Shown piece after piece: positions 1-4,878 of a DNA stretch of 5,270 nucleotides. Every line of letters begins with the position of its first letter. The first letter of the stretch is position 1. Origin of the DNA: an uncultured Atopobium sp. (GTDB lineage Bacteria > Actinomycetota > Coriobacteriia > Coriobacteriales > Atopobiaceae); NCBI GenBank assembly GCA_916720015.1, contig CAKAPZ010000079.1:1-5270 (forward strand). Reading direction: 5' to 3'. A program made the position numbers and the translations under genes. The notes under the pieces were generated by a model. That model saw nothing but the letters and a program-made list of their open reading frames with translations. It ran no database searches and was not told where the DNA came from.

Positions 1-195
1 TACCCGGAAATGGCCTAAGTAATCTGACCGATGCAAAATCACACGGGAAATCTGTGCAAGATTTGTCGTTCTGATGTCCTTCCGGAGGCTTGCCGTGCAA
101 TTTCACTGTCCCATTTCAAAATACTGCATATTTGTGTGATTAAATTCATTTCTATGAATACGTAATTTTTGCCCTCAAAATTATGTGCCGAAAAA

Positions 196-220
196 GGTAA
201 AAAATCCGTTTAGTTGGAAA
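196..220 (+). repeat. Intergenic motif, copy A
   Basis: A 25-base element beginning GGTAAAAAAT and ending TTTAGTTGGAAA. The copy at 319-343 on the other strand matches it at 24 of 25 positions (the only difference is C versus G at the 11th base). The copy at 248-270 matches at both ends but differs in the four central bases. A short purine run precedes it. The function is unknown. It could be a protein binding site, one arm of an RNA hairpin, or part of a dispersed intergenic repeat family. Confidence 0.75.
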
Positions 221-247
221 TGAAAATTGAAAATTAGCCAATTTATC

Positions 248-270
248 TCCAACTAAGTCAATTTTTTACC
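248..270 (-). repeat. Intergenic motif, copy B (inverted to A)
   Basis: Read on the minus strand, this copy starts GGTAAAAAAT and ends TTAGTTGGA, like copy A, but its four central bases are TGAC instead of CCGT. Copies A and B form an inverted pair separated by 27 bases (221-247), so a transcript across them could fold into a long interrupted hairpin. Conserved ends with a variable centre look more like two constrained half-motifs than a recent exact duplication. Confidence 0.7.
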
Positions 271-318
271 GCCTCAAAAACTTTTATCTGGGCAAACGTT
301 GTATGCAGAAAAATGAAA

Positions 319-343
319 TTTCCAACTAAACGCATTTTTTACC
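319..343 (-). repeat. Intergenic motif, copy C (inverted to A)
   Basis: On the minus strand this reads GGTAAAAAAT, then GCG, then TTTAGTTGGAAA. It is 24/25 identical to copy A in opposite orientation and lies in the same orientation as copy B. Because A can pair with B or with C but not both, the three copies could form alternative secondary structures in RNA. This is a possibility from base pairing only. Confidence 0.75.
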
Positions 344-429
344 ACTTTGGCGTAACTCGAAGCGCTTTTGGCACCAGCACGTTCACGACCACGCCCATCC
401 TCGCACGTTACCAGCACATCGCTGTGCCC

Positions 430-487
430 GCCCGCACTTGCTCACCTGCAAGCCTGCCGCCCGCACTTGCCCACCTGCAAGCCTGCC
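430..487. repeat. 29 bp tandem duplication, two copies
   Basis: Two adjacent 29-base units, 430-458 and 459-487, differ at one base (T at 442, C at 471). Each begins GCCCGCACTTG and ends CACCTGCAAGCCTGCC. A degraded start of a third unit may follow at 488. The repeat lies in a GC-rich patch between the AT-rich motif region and the dehydrogenase terminator. It looks like a recent tandem duplication in non-coding DNA. No function can be assigned. Confidence 0.85.
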
Positions 488-509
488 GTCCGCTCGCGCC
501 AGGGCGCAC

Positions 510-544
510 AAAAAAGCCTGGTAGCAGAATGCTACCAGGCTTTT
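510..544 (-). terminator. Rho-independent terminator of the dehydrogenase gene
   Basis: Positions 512-525 and 531-544 form a perfect 14 bp stem (core GCCTGGTAGC / GCTACCAGGC) with a 5-base loop. On the minus strand the stem is followed by six T residues (510-515). It begins 28 bases past the stop codon of the alcohol dehydrogenase, the expected position for its transcript end. On the plus strand the stem is followed by only four T residues, so it may also stop plus-strand transcription weakly, although no plus-strand gene lies upstream in the window. Confidence 0.93.
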
Positions 545-571
545 AGCGAAGCTAAACGTCTAAGCTAGATC

Positions 572-1786
572 TTAGAACTCGACAGGAAGGTCGAAGTAGA
601 CGCACTTAAGCAGCTGCTCCATCTCCTCCTGGGTAGGTTTGCGTGGGTTGGAAAGGGTGCAAGCGTCCTCGATAGCAAGGCGAGCAACCTCTGGAGCCTT
701 CTCGAAGAACTCCTTCTCGTCGATGATGGAGGTCTCAGACTTGGTTCCGCCCTCGCCGTAGTTCTTGATGCCCTGTGGGATATCAAGAGCGTCGTTGATG
801 TCGCGAATCTTCTGGACAAGTGCCTCTACCAGCTCGTCCTCGGTGTTGCCCTCGAGGTGCAGGATCTCCTTAGCAATGAATGCATAGCGAGTCTTTGCGC
901 GCTCGTCACGAGCGTTGAACTGGATGACTTTGCCCAGGTACATAGCGTTTGCGCAACCATGGATGATGTGACCACCGGAGAATGCTGCGCCGGTCTTGTG
1001 AGCCATAGAGTGAACAATGCCCAGGAGACCAGAAGAGAATGCAATACCAGCAATGCACTGTGCATCATGCATGTGCTGACGTGCCTCTTTGTCACCTTTG
1101 TAGGACTTTGGCAGCCACTCGACAATCTCGCGGATTGCGTGAAGAGCGTCGCCGTCGGTGTACATGGAAGCAACGGTAGAAACGTACGCCTCGATAGCAT
1201 GGGTCAGTGCGTCCATACCAGTGTGAGCAACAAGCTTAACAGGCATGCCGTAAGTGAGCTCAGGGTCAACAATTGCGACGTCAGGGGTAATCTGGAAGTC
1301 AGCGATTGGATACTTAACGCCCTTCTGGTAATCGGTAATGATGGAGAATGCGGTTACCTCAGTTGCGGTACCGGAAGTAGAAGAAATTGCGCAGAAGTGA
1401 GCCTTGGTGCGGAGCTCAGGAAGACCAAAGACCTTGCACATGTCCTCAAACGTGGTCTCTGGGTACTCGTACTTGATCCACATAGCCTTAGCAGCGTCGA
1501 TTGGGGAGCCGCCGCCGATAGCAATGATCCAGTCTGGCTGGAACTCGCTCATCTTAGCAGCGCCGCTCATAACGGTCTCAACGGAAGGATCGGACTCGAC
1601 GCCCTCAATGTGAGCAACCTCAAAACCTGCGGACTTGAGGTCATTCTCGATGTCATCAAGGAAGCCGCCGCGACGCATGGAGCTGCCGCCGGAAACGATA
1701 ACTGCCCTCTTACCCTTGAGGTTCTTAACCTCGTGACGAGCGCCCTCGCCAAAATACAGATCGCGTGGATTTGTAAAACGTCCCAT
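572..1786 (-). CDS. Iron-containing alcohol dehydrogenase (group III)
   Basis: A 404-residue Fe-dependent alcohol dehydrogenase, cytosolic, expected to interconvert a short-chain alcohol and aldehyde with NAD(H) during fermentation. The N-terminal Rossmann-like half has GGGSPIDAAK (91-100), the dinucleotide-binding signature, and TSGTATEVT (137-145). The C-terminal helical half has the metal site: DALTHAIEAY (192-201) supplies Asp192 and His196, HSMAHKTG (259-266) supplies His259, and HIIHG (273-277) supplies the last His, probably His276. Length and motif order match the family, and the closest resemblance I recognise is the dehydrogenase half of AdhE and clostridial butanol dehydrogenases. 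The acylating aldehyde dehydrogenase half of AdhE is absent, so the aldehyde must come from another enzyme. The ATG start is supported by AAGGAG seven bases upstream. The gene appears monocistronic, ending at a strong terminator. The exact substrate (ethanol, butanol, lactaldehyde or propanediol) cannot be told from sequence. The family call is very secure. Confidence 0.95.
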   Translation of the reverse strand: MGRFTNPRDLYFGEGARHEVKNLKGKRAVIVSGGSSMRRGGFLDDIENDLKSAGFEVAHIEGVESDPSVETVMSGAAKMSEFQPDWIIAIGGGSPIDAAKAMWIKYEYPETTFEDMCKVFGLPELRTKAHFCAISSTSGTATEVTAFSIITDYQKGVKYPIADFQITPDVAIVDPELTYGMPVKLVAHTGMDALTHAIEAYVSTVASMYTDGDALHAIREIVEWLPKSYKGDKEARQHMHDAQCIAGIAFSSGLLGIVHSMAHKTGAAFSGGHIIHGCANAMYLGKVIQFNARDERAKTRYAFIAKEILHLEGNTEDELVEALVQKIRDINDALDIPQGIKNYGEGGTKSETSIIDEKEFFEKAPEVARLAIEDACTLSNPRKPTQEEMEQLLKCVYFDLPVEF

Positions 1787-1793
1787 AAAACCT

Positions 1794-1799
1794 CTCCTT
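1794..1799 (-). promoter_or_regulatory. Ribosome binding site of the dehydrogenase
   Basis: On the minus strand AAGGAG lies seven bases before the ATG at 1786, an ideal Shine-Dalgarno match and spacing. It settles the chosen start codon. Confidence 0.9.
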
Positions 1800-1827
1800 A
1801 ACTATGTGCCACTTCCCTAAGCGGCTA

Positions 1828-1844
1828 GCGAAGCCATTCTTCGC
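1828..1844 (-). other. Small hairpin in the dehydrogenase leader
   Basis: GCGAAG (1828-1833) and CTTCGC (1839-1844) form a perfect 6 bp stem with a 5-base loop. It lies between the candidate promoter and the ribosome binding site, so it would be in the 5' untranslated leader of the dehydrogenase mRNA. There is no U-tract next to it in the minus direction, so it is not a terminator. It may stabilise the transcript or be coincidental. Confidence 0.4.
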
Positions 1845-1867
1845 AATTACTTCTTTTCAACATTTCT

Positions 1868-1897
1868 ATTTTAGCTCATTTTGGACACCTGTACCAA
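1868..1897 (-). promoter_or_regulatory. Candidate sigma-70 type promoter of the dehydrogenase
   Basis: On the minus strand TTGGTA (1892-1897, four of six matches to TTGACA) and TAAAAT (1868-1873, five of six to TATAAT) are separated by 18 bases. Transcription would start near 1861 and give a leader of about 75 bases. The palindrome at 1876-1902 covers the -35 box and the spacer, which strengthens the idea that this is the controlled promoter. No experimental start site is available. Confidence 0.5.
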
Positions 1898-1902
1898 AAT
1901 GA
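1876..1902. promoter_or_regulatory. Candidate operator: 9-9-9 inverted repeat
   Basis: TCATTTTGG (1876-1884) and CCAAAATGA (1894-1902) are perfect 9-base inverted arms around a 9-base spacer. Arm centres are 18 bases apart, close to two turns of DNA, as expected for a dimeric helix-turn-helix regulator. It overlaps the candidate -35 box and spacer of the dehydrogenase promoter, so a bound protein would most simply repress. It does not match the Rex site (TTGTGA-N6-TCACAA) that often controls fermentative dehydrogenases, so the regulator is unidentified. It is far from the divergent TPR gene (about 190 bases). Confidence 0.55.
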
Positions 1903-2081
1903 AAGTGTCATTTTATGCAATATCGTTCAAAATTTATGCACGTATCTGACAGGAAACTGACGCCCATCTGGCGAGAAACCCGTCCACTCCAAACGTTTCC
2001 GCCTGCCGTTCGCAATCTTCTTACGACGCTCGCGGAGTTGCGCTGCACACCTCAATAACCTGCGATATCATTACGTAAGAG
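1903..2081. other. Divergent intergenic region upstream of the TPR operon
   Basis: This is the rest of the intergenic region between the divergent dehydrogenase and TPR operon (whole gap 1787-2094). No gene is visible. The left part is AT-rich and the right part is mixed. The TPR operon must be transcribed from somewhere here, but I see no -35/-10 pair that I would defend. Confidence 0.45.
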
Positions 2082-2089
2082 AGAAAGGA
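2082..2089 (+). promoter_or_regulatory. Ribosome binding site of the first TPR gene
   Basis: AGAAAGGA lies five bases before the GTG at 2095 and is a good Shine-Dalgarno match. It supports a GTG start and the N-terminus MAFDPVKEDY. Confidence 0.75.
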
Positions 2090-2094
2090 ATCAC

Positions 2095-3330
2095 GTGGCG
2101 TTTGACCCAGTAAAAGAAGACTACCAGCGGCTTATCCTCCGCTTTGCTCGTACGCAAGTCAGCGACGAGGATAGCATTGCCACGCTGATGAAGGACTTCA
2201 ACTGGCGATTCTCTAACGACCGCGATTCTCTCCCCCAAACAGACGAAGACCGCGCGTTCAACCTGGTTGCTCAGGCGGCCGAAATTGTTGATTATCGCCT
2301 GCCGTTTGTCGAGGAATCTCAGGCGCAGACCCTTATCGACCAGGGAAAACGCCTCCTCAATCAGGCCATTCAGCTGGACCCCAATTGTTTTGATGCCCAG
2401 CGCATGCTCCACGCCTCAAATAGCAGGCTTTTTGACGCCTACTACCAGTTCCTTGTGGAGAAACTTCCCCAGGTCGAGGCAGCGTGCTACCAGAAAGCGC
2501 AAGAGTCCTCGCAAGGGCTTCCTGCCGAGCAGGCAGAACTTGCCCAGCGCCTGGCCATCAACCCCTATAAGCGCTGGTTAGCCACGCTTTCTTCTCGCGC
2601 GCTTATCTGCGGCCGCAACAAAGACGCCATTGCATATGGCGAGAAACTCCTGGAGCTTGACGCTGCAGACGCAGCCGACGCTCGTTTTACGCTTGCGCTC
2701 GCGTACGCAAAACTCGAGGACGAAGACGCCCTCGACAACCTCATGGACAAGTACCGCAAGCTAGATCCTCCTCGTGGGGCAGATGACCCGTGGATTTTGC
2801 TGGCTCGCCTGGCTATTCACTTCAAGAAGCGTGAGTTGGTTGAGGCTGAGCACTACCTTGACCTGCTGATTGAGCGCTATCCGGAGGCAACGCTTTGTTG
2901 CTTCGTGCAGAAGGATTTGCCCGAGGGAGAATTCTCTCGTCTCAACATACTTCCCTATTCCGAAGACGAGCTCATCATTGCCATCGCAGAGGCCACCGTG
3001 CTGCTGCAAGAAGGAAATGACCTGATAGGACGCGGTGTTCTTGGTCGTTGGCTTGCAGATCAAGTGAGGGCGAGAGACCCAAAGACCGTTGAGCTGGCAG
3101 AAAAAGAGCTGCAGATGCAGGCAAATGCCTTGTTCGCTTCTGCAGATTCGTTCCCTGGTGAATCCGGCAGCAGCGTGCCCGACGGTCCCGTCGGCCCCGG
3201 CTTCCCTGACGGCCCGATCGGCTCTGGCCCCGCTGGCCCCGGCTTCCCCGGAGGTCCCGCTGGCCCACGACCAAGCGGGCCGCATATCGACGGGCCAAAT
3301 AATCCACACTCGGGTGGTGACGCAGAGTGA
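2095..3330 (+). CDS. TPR-like repeat protein with Gly/Pro-rich tail
   Basis: A 411-residue protein of unknown function, starting with GTG behind a good ribosome binding site. There is no signal peptide or membrane segment, so it is probably cytoplasmic. It is mainly amphipathic helices in tetratricopeptide-like pairs. The clearest units are near residues 77-108 (containing AIQLDPNCFDAQRM), 164-220 (ALICGRNKDAIAYGEKLLEL then ARFTLALAYAKLED) and 232-266 (PWILLARLAIHFKKRELVEA and following). TPR folds act as protein-protein scaffolds; the partner here is unknown. Residues 357-411 form a Gly/Pro-rich low-complexity tail with two 14-residue repeats (364-391). The downstream gene overlaps it by 4 bp and encodes a collinear paralogue lacking the tail, so the two products are probably made together and may interact. 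No catalytic motif is visible. The coding call is secure; the function is open. Confidence 0.9.
   Translation: MAFDPVKEDYQRLILRFARTQVSDEDSIATLMKDFNWRFSNDRDSLPQTDEDRAFNLVAQAAEIVDYRLPFVEESQAQTLIDQGKRLLNQAIQLDPNCFDAQRMLHASNSRLFDAYYQFLVEKLPQVEAACYQKAQESSQGLPAEQAELAQRLAINPYKRWLATLSSRALICGRNKDAIAYGEKLLELDAADAADARFTLALAYAKLEDEDALDNLMDKYRKLDPPRGADDPWILLARLAIHFKKRELVEAEHYLDLLIERYPEATLCCFVQKDLPEGEFSRLNILPYSEDELIIAIAEATVLLQEGNDLIGRGVLGRWLADQVRARDPKTVELAEKELQMQANALFASADSFPGESGSSVPDGPVGPGFPDGPIGSGPAGPGFPGGPAGPRPSGPHIDGPNNPHSGGDAE
3184..3267 (+). repeat. 42 bp in-frame tandem repeat encoding a collagen-like tail
   Basis: Two adjacent 14-codon units, 3184-3225 and 3226-3267, encode GPVGPGFPDGPIGS and GPAGPGFPGGPAGP. 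A shortened continuation (RPSGPHIDGP) follows. The nucleotide units share runs such as GGCCCCGGCTTCCC, so they are a DNA-level duplication and not only similar composition. The Gly-X-Y register is interrupted (F-P-D, then a shift after G-S), so this is collagen-like and not a strict collagen helix. Such tracts can change in copy number by slippage. Confidence 0.85.
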
Positions 3331-4355
3331 TTAAGCATTCCGCTAACGATATGGTCAGCGAACAGGTAGATCGCTTGGTAGCCAAGTGTGCTCGAGAAAA
3401 GAACATCGTATCTGAAGCTGCCCTCTACGAGTTGAAACTTGCGGTAGAAGCTTCTCCTGAAGACTTTATTGCTGACGAAGAAGAAAAGGCTTTTGCTCAA
3501 TACGTCAACGTCATTGGTAAGTATCAGGCTGGAATTACTAAAGAAATTGATTCTGATGCGGACTTCTTCTCAAGCCGTATGGATTTGCTTAATTTCTTGC
3601 ATAATCAGATGACAAATATAACTGAAAACCCAGCTCTTAACAGCACAAGTATCAATCTTGAAGCACAGAGAATCTTGGCGCAAATCTCCAACAATCATCC
3701 TGCAGCAATCCTCAACGACCTGCTTGACCTGCAAAAAGAATTTGACCCCATCTTTAGGTCAAAGCTAGAACAAGCAAAGCAAGAGCAAGGTGATGCCTGG
3801 AGCTGCGCTGAAGCTCGCCCACTTTTGCGCCTCTACGCACAAATCGCCCAGGTAGCAACTGATTGCGCTTGCTTCAAGCTCTCTCAAAAAGCCTGCGAAG
3901 ATCTCTTGTTTTTCTCGCCAACAGATTTACTGGGTGCGCGTTTTACCTTGGCATATGTCCTTGCTCGCCTGGAAGATGAGGAGGGGCTCCATAAGCTGGA
4001 CGAGAGCTGCGGATATCAGTCCAATGCTTGGATGCGCCTGGCGTTTACGCTGCTGTTCTTCAAGTTGAATCGCATGCCCGCGGCAAAGCGTGCGCTCAAA
4101 GGTTTTGTTAACCTCGGCAAGGGAGCGGCATATGCGCTGCTCAGGCCGTCTTTTGTTGATCTCTACATTCCGTGCAGGATCAATTTCACACCTGACACGT
4201 TTGCCGAGAACGTTATCGCAGTTCACGAGGCCGAGGCGATTATCGCCGACGTGCCGGAATTTATTTCGTGGGCTGAGTCGGTGCCCGGCGTGACTCAGAG
4301 CGCTCGCGACTACGCATTTAAGGCCGGACTGGACTGGTGGGAAAACGAAGAATAG
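3327..4355 (+). CDS. TPR-like protein, paralogue of the upstream gene
   Basis: A 342-residue protein of unknown function, predicted cytoplasmic and helical. Its GTG start sits inside GTGA, which also contains the TGA stop of the upstream gene (4 bp overlap). There is no clear Shine-Dalgarno of its own, so translation is probably coupled; an ATG at 3351 lacks a ribosome binding site and is less likely. It aligns with the upstream product along most of its length: DEEEKAFAQYVNVIGKY (50-66) with DEDRAFNLVAQAAEIVDY, NLEAQRIL (110-117) with CFDAQRML, and ARFTLAYVLARLEDEEGL (204-221) with ARFTLALAYAKLEDEDAL. Identity outside these blocks is low, so the duplication is old. It lacks the Gly/Pro tail and ends in DWWENEE. 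Four cysteines (160, 180, 182, 190) cluster in the middle but do not make a recognised zinc motif. A diverged TPR scaffold is the best description. Confidence 0.88.
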   Translation: MIKHSANDMVSEQVDRLVAKCAREKNIVSEAALYELKLAVEASPEDFIADEEEKAFAQYVNVIGKYQAGITKEIDSDADFFSSRMDLLNFLHNQMTNITENPALNSTSINLEAQRILAQISNNHPAAILNDLLDLQKEFDPIFRSKLEQAKQEQGDAWSCAEARPLLRLYAQIAQVATDCACFKLSQKACEDLLFFSPTDLLGARFTLAYVLARLEDEEGLHKLDESCGYQSNAWMRLAFTLLFFKLNRMPAAKRALKGFVNLGKGAAYALLRPSFVDLYIPCRINFTPDTFAENVIAVHEAEAIIADVPEFISWAESVPGVTQSARDYAFKAGLDWWENEE

Positions 4356-4380
4356 ATGAAAGCTTAAAATCGCTTCGTTT
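4343..4380 (+). terminator. Weak hairpin at the end of the TPR operon
   Basis: AAACGAAG (4343-4350) and CTTCGTTT (4373-4380) form a perfect 8 bp stem around a 22-base loop that contains the stop codon of the second TPR gene. The stem ends in three T residues but no long U-tract follows, and the loop is large. It may be a poor terminator, leaving read-through into the tRNA gene possible. Confidence 0.3.
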
Positions 4381-4404
4381 AGCCCTAGAAATCTGCAGCA
4401 TCTT

Positions 4405-4413
4405 TGCTATACT
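4405..4413 (+). promoter_or_regulatory. Extended -10 promoter of tRNA-Glu
   Basis: TGC followed by TATACT (4408-4413) is an extended -10 element (TGN plus five of six matches to TATAAT). It lies 10 bases before the mature tRNA 5' end at 4424, so the leader would be only a few bases. The -35 region (around 4385-4390, CTAGAA) is a poor match, which is tolerated by extended -10 promoters. Confidence 0.6.
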
Positions 4414-4423
4414 TTTTCTTCGC

Positions 4424-4498
4424 GTCCCCATCGTCTAACGGTTAGGACATCGCCCTTTCAAGGCGGCAATACGGGTTCGATTCCCGTTGGGGGCACCA
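4424..4498 (+). tRNA. tRNA-Glu (anticodon UUC)
   Basis: A 75-base tRNA with encoded CCA that reads GAA/GAG codons. Acceptor stem 4424-4430 pairs with 4488-4494 (one G-U pair), D arm GTC/GAC at 4433-4435 and 4446-4448, anticodon stem 4450-4454 with 4462-4466, anticodon TTC at 4457-4459, and T arm ACGGG/CCCGT with the TTCGATT loop at 4471-4487. Discriminator A at 4495, CCA 4496-4498. Besides translation, charged tRNA-Glu feeds tetrapyrrole synthesis in organisms using the C5 pathway. Its 3' half adjoins AT-rich DNA with a phage-like ORF, and tRNA 3' ends are classic integration sites. Confidence 0.97.
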
Positions 4499-4502
4499 TA
4501 CG

Positions 4503-4736
4503 CTATTTGTCATTAAGTTTTTCTTTTATTAGTTTAACTAATCTAGCAGGTGTTTTTATGCCAAGCTTCTTTAAAGCTTTTATTGCAGACATACTTTCTT
4601 CAACAATATAGAATGTCATTGTAATTTGAACCATAGAAATAGGGCCGATTTTTGCGAGAAGGTCAAAAAGCGCCGAAAGTATAACGACTCCCACAATAAG
4701 GAGTTTTTTCGCTATCACCGTTTCAATAAATTTCAA
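4503..4736 (-). CDS. Holin-like protein, probably N-terminally truncated (phage remnant)
   Basis: A 77-residue ORF from a TTG codon, with one hydrophobic segment at residues 10-30 (KKLLIVGVVILSALFDLLAK), a weaker one at 33-46, and a basic tail. The pattern FYIVEESMSAIKALKKLGIKTPARLVKLI (42-70, quoted in two parts: FYIVEESMSAIKALKKL and GIKTPARLVKLI) resembles the conserved C-terminal part of TcdE/Cph1-type phage holins (Phage_holin_4 group), where FYI.NEG.SI.EN...LG.P.P..L is typical. Full holins are about 130-150 residues with more membrane segments, so half the protein is missing. The frame stays open upstream only to a TAG at 4788-4790 and has no ATG, GTG or good ribosome binding site there. 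It lies convergent to tRNA-Glu, ending 5 bases from its CCA. Most likely a decayed prophage fragment; a small functional membrane peptide is the alternative. Confidence 0.5.
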   Translation of the reverse strand: MKFIETVIAKKLLIVGVVILSALFDLLAKIGPISMVQITMTFYIVEESMSAIKALKKLGIKTPARLVKLIKEKLNDK

Positions 4737-4878
4737 AGTTAATTTCTTACGATTTGTATAGCTATATATGGTAACTAGACTATTTATCTAACTATAGACT
4801 CTTATGATTTATATATATACAATAGTTTGCAAAATTCTACTGAAATGTCTTTATCTGCCTACAGAATAGGATATCGCG
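4737..4878. other. AT-rich divergent intergenic region
   Basis: This separates the minus-strand holin-like ORF from the plus-strand membrane gene. It is very AT-rich, with a perfect 10-base palindrome TATAGCTATA (4757-4766) and two similar short stretches, AACTAGACT (from 4773) and AACTATAGACT (from 4790). TTGCAA at 4827-4832 could be a -35 box for the membrane gene, but the matching -10 (TTTATC, 4850-4855) is poor. No gene is visible apart from the possible upstream extension of the holin frame to 4787. Confidence 0.4.

Larger units (their letters stand above)
1..509. other. Intergenic region with repeats, no supported gene
   Basis: No convincing coding sequence is visible on either strand. 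The first ~70 bases are open in one plus frame for only about 23 codons (stop near 72-74), and the minus strand is closed equally often, so a gene tail cannot be shown. Positions 120-350 are AT-rich and hold the three-copy motif plus a small perfect hairpin (ATTCAT/ATGAAT, 144-149 and 154-159, loop of 4). Positions 350-509 are much richer in GC and hold a tandem duplication. Short plus-strand reading frames across 313-568 have low-complexity Pro/Ala/Arg translations, no ribosome binding site, and run through the terminator of the neighbouring gene, so I do not call them. Confidence 0.6.

Noticed and set aside
196..343. CRISPR array from the repeated 25-base motif
   Set aside because: Copies are in opposite orientations, the spacers are unequal (27 and about 48 bases), only three copies exist and no cas gene is present.
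196..343. Insertion sequence with terminal inverted repeats
   Set aside because: The inverted copies enclose only about 100 bases with no transposase, and no flanking target duplication is evident. A non-autonomous element remains possible but unsupported.
313..568. Two overlapping plus-strand ORFs (313-546 and 368-568)
   Set aside because: No ribosome binding site, low-complexity Pro/Ala/Arg translations produced by the 29 bp tandem repeat, and both run into the dehydrogenase terminator.
857..1801. Long plus-strand ORF (314 codons) antisense to the dehydrogenase
   Set aside because: It lies wholly opposite a clearly conserved Fe-ADH gene and its translation matches nothing recognisable; such antisense frames arise from the codon bias of the real gene.
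1876..1902. Palindrome as a Rex redox-sensor site
   Set aside because: The arms are TCATTTTGG/CCAAAATGA with a 9-base spacer, not the TTGTGA/TCACAA arms of Rex sites.
2761..3406. Minus-strand ORFs of 143 and 182 codons across the first TPR gene
   Set aside because: They are shadows of the plus-strand TPR gene, without ribosome binding sites or recognisable domains.
3060..3500. Minus-strand ORF whose translation is strikingly collagen-like (GPPGKPGPAGP and similar)
   Set aside because: GGN-CCN repeats read in reverse complement also give Gly/Pro codons, so it mirrors the real plus-strand tail. It spans the junction of two well-supported plus-strand genes and lacks a good start.
4533..4547. 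Perfect inverted repeat ATTAGTT/AACTAAT just past the tRNA
   Set aside because: It is short, AT-only in character apart from two positions, lies inside the holin-like reading frame and is not followed by a suitable U-tract in the tRNA direction, so I do not call a terminator.
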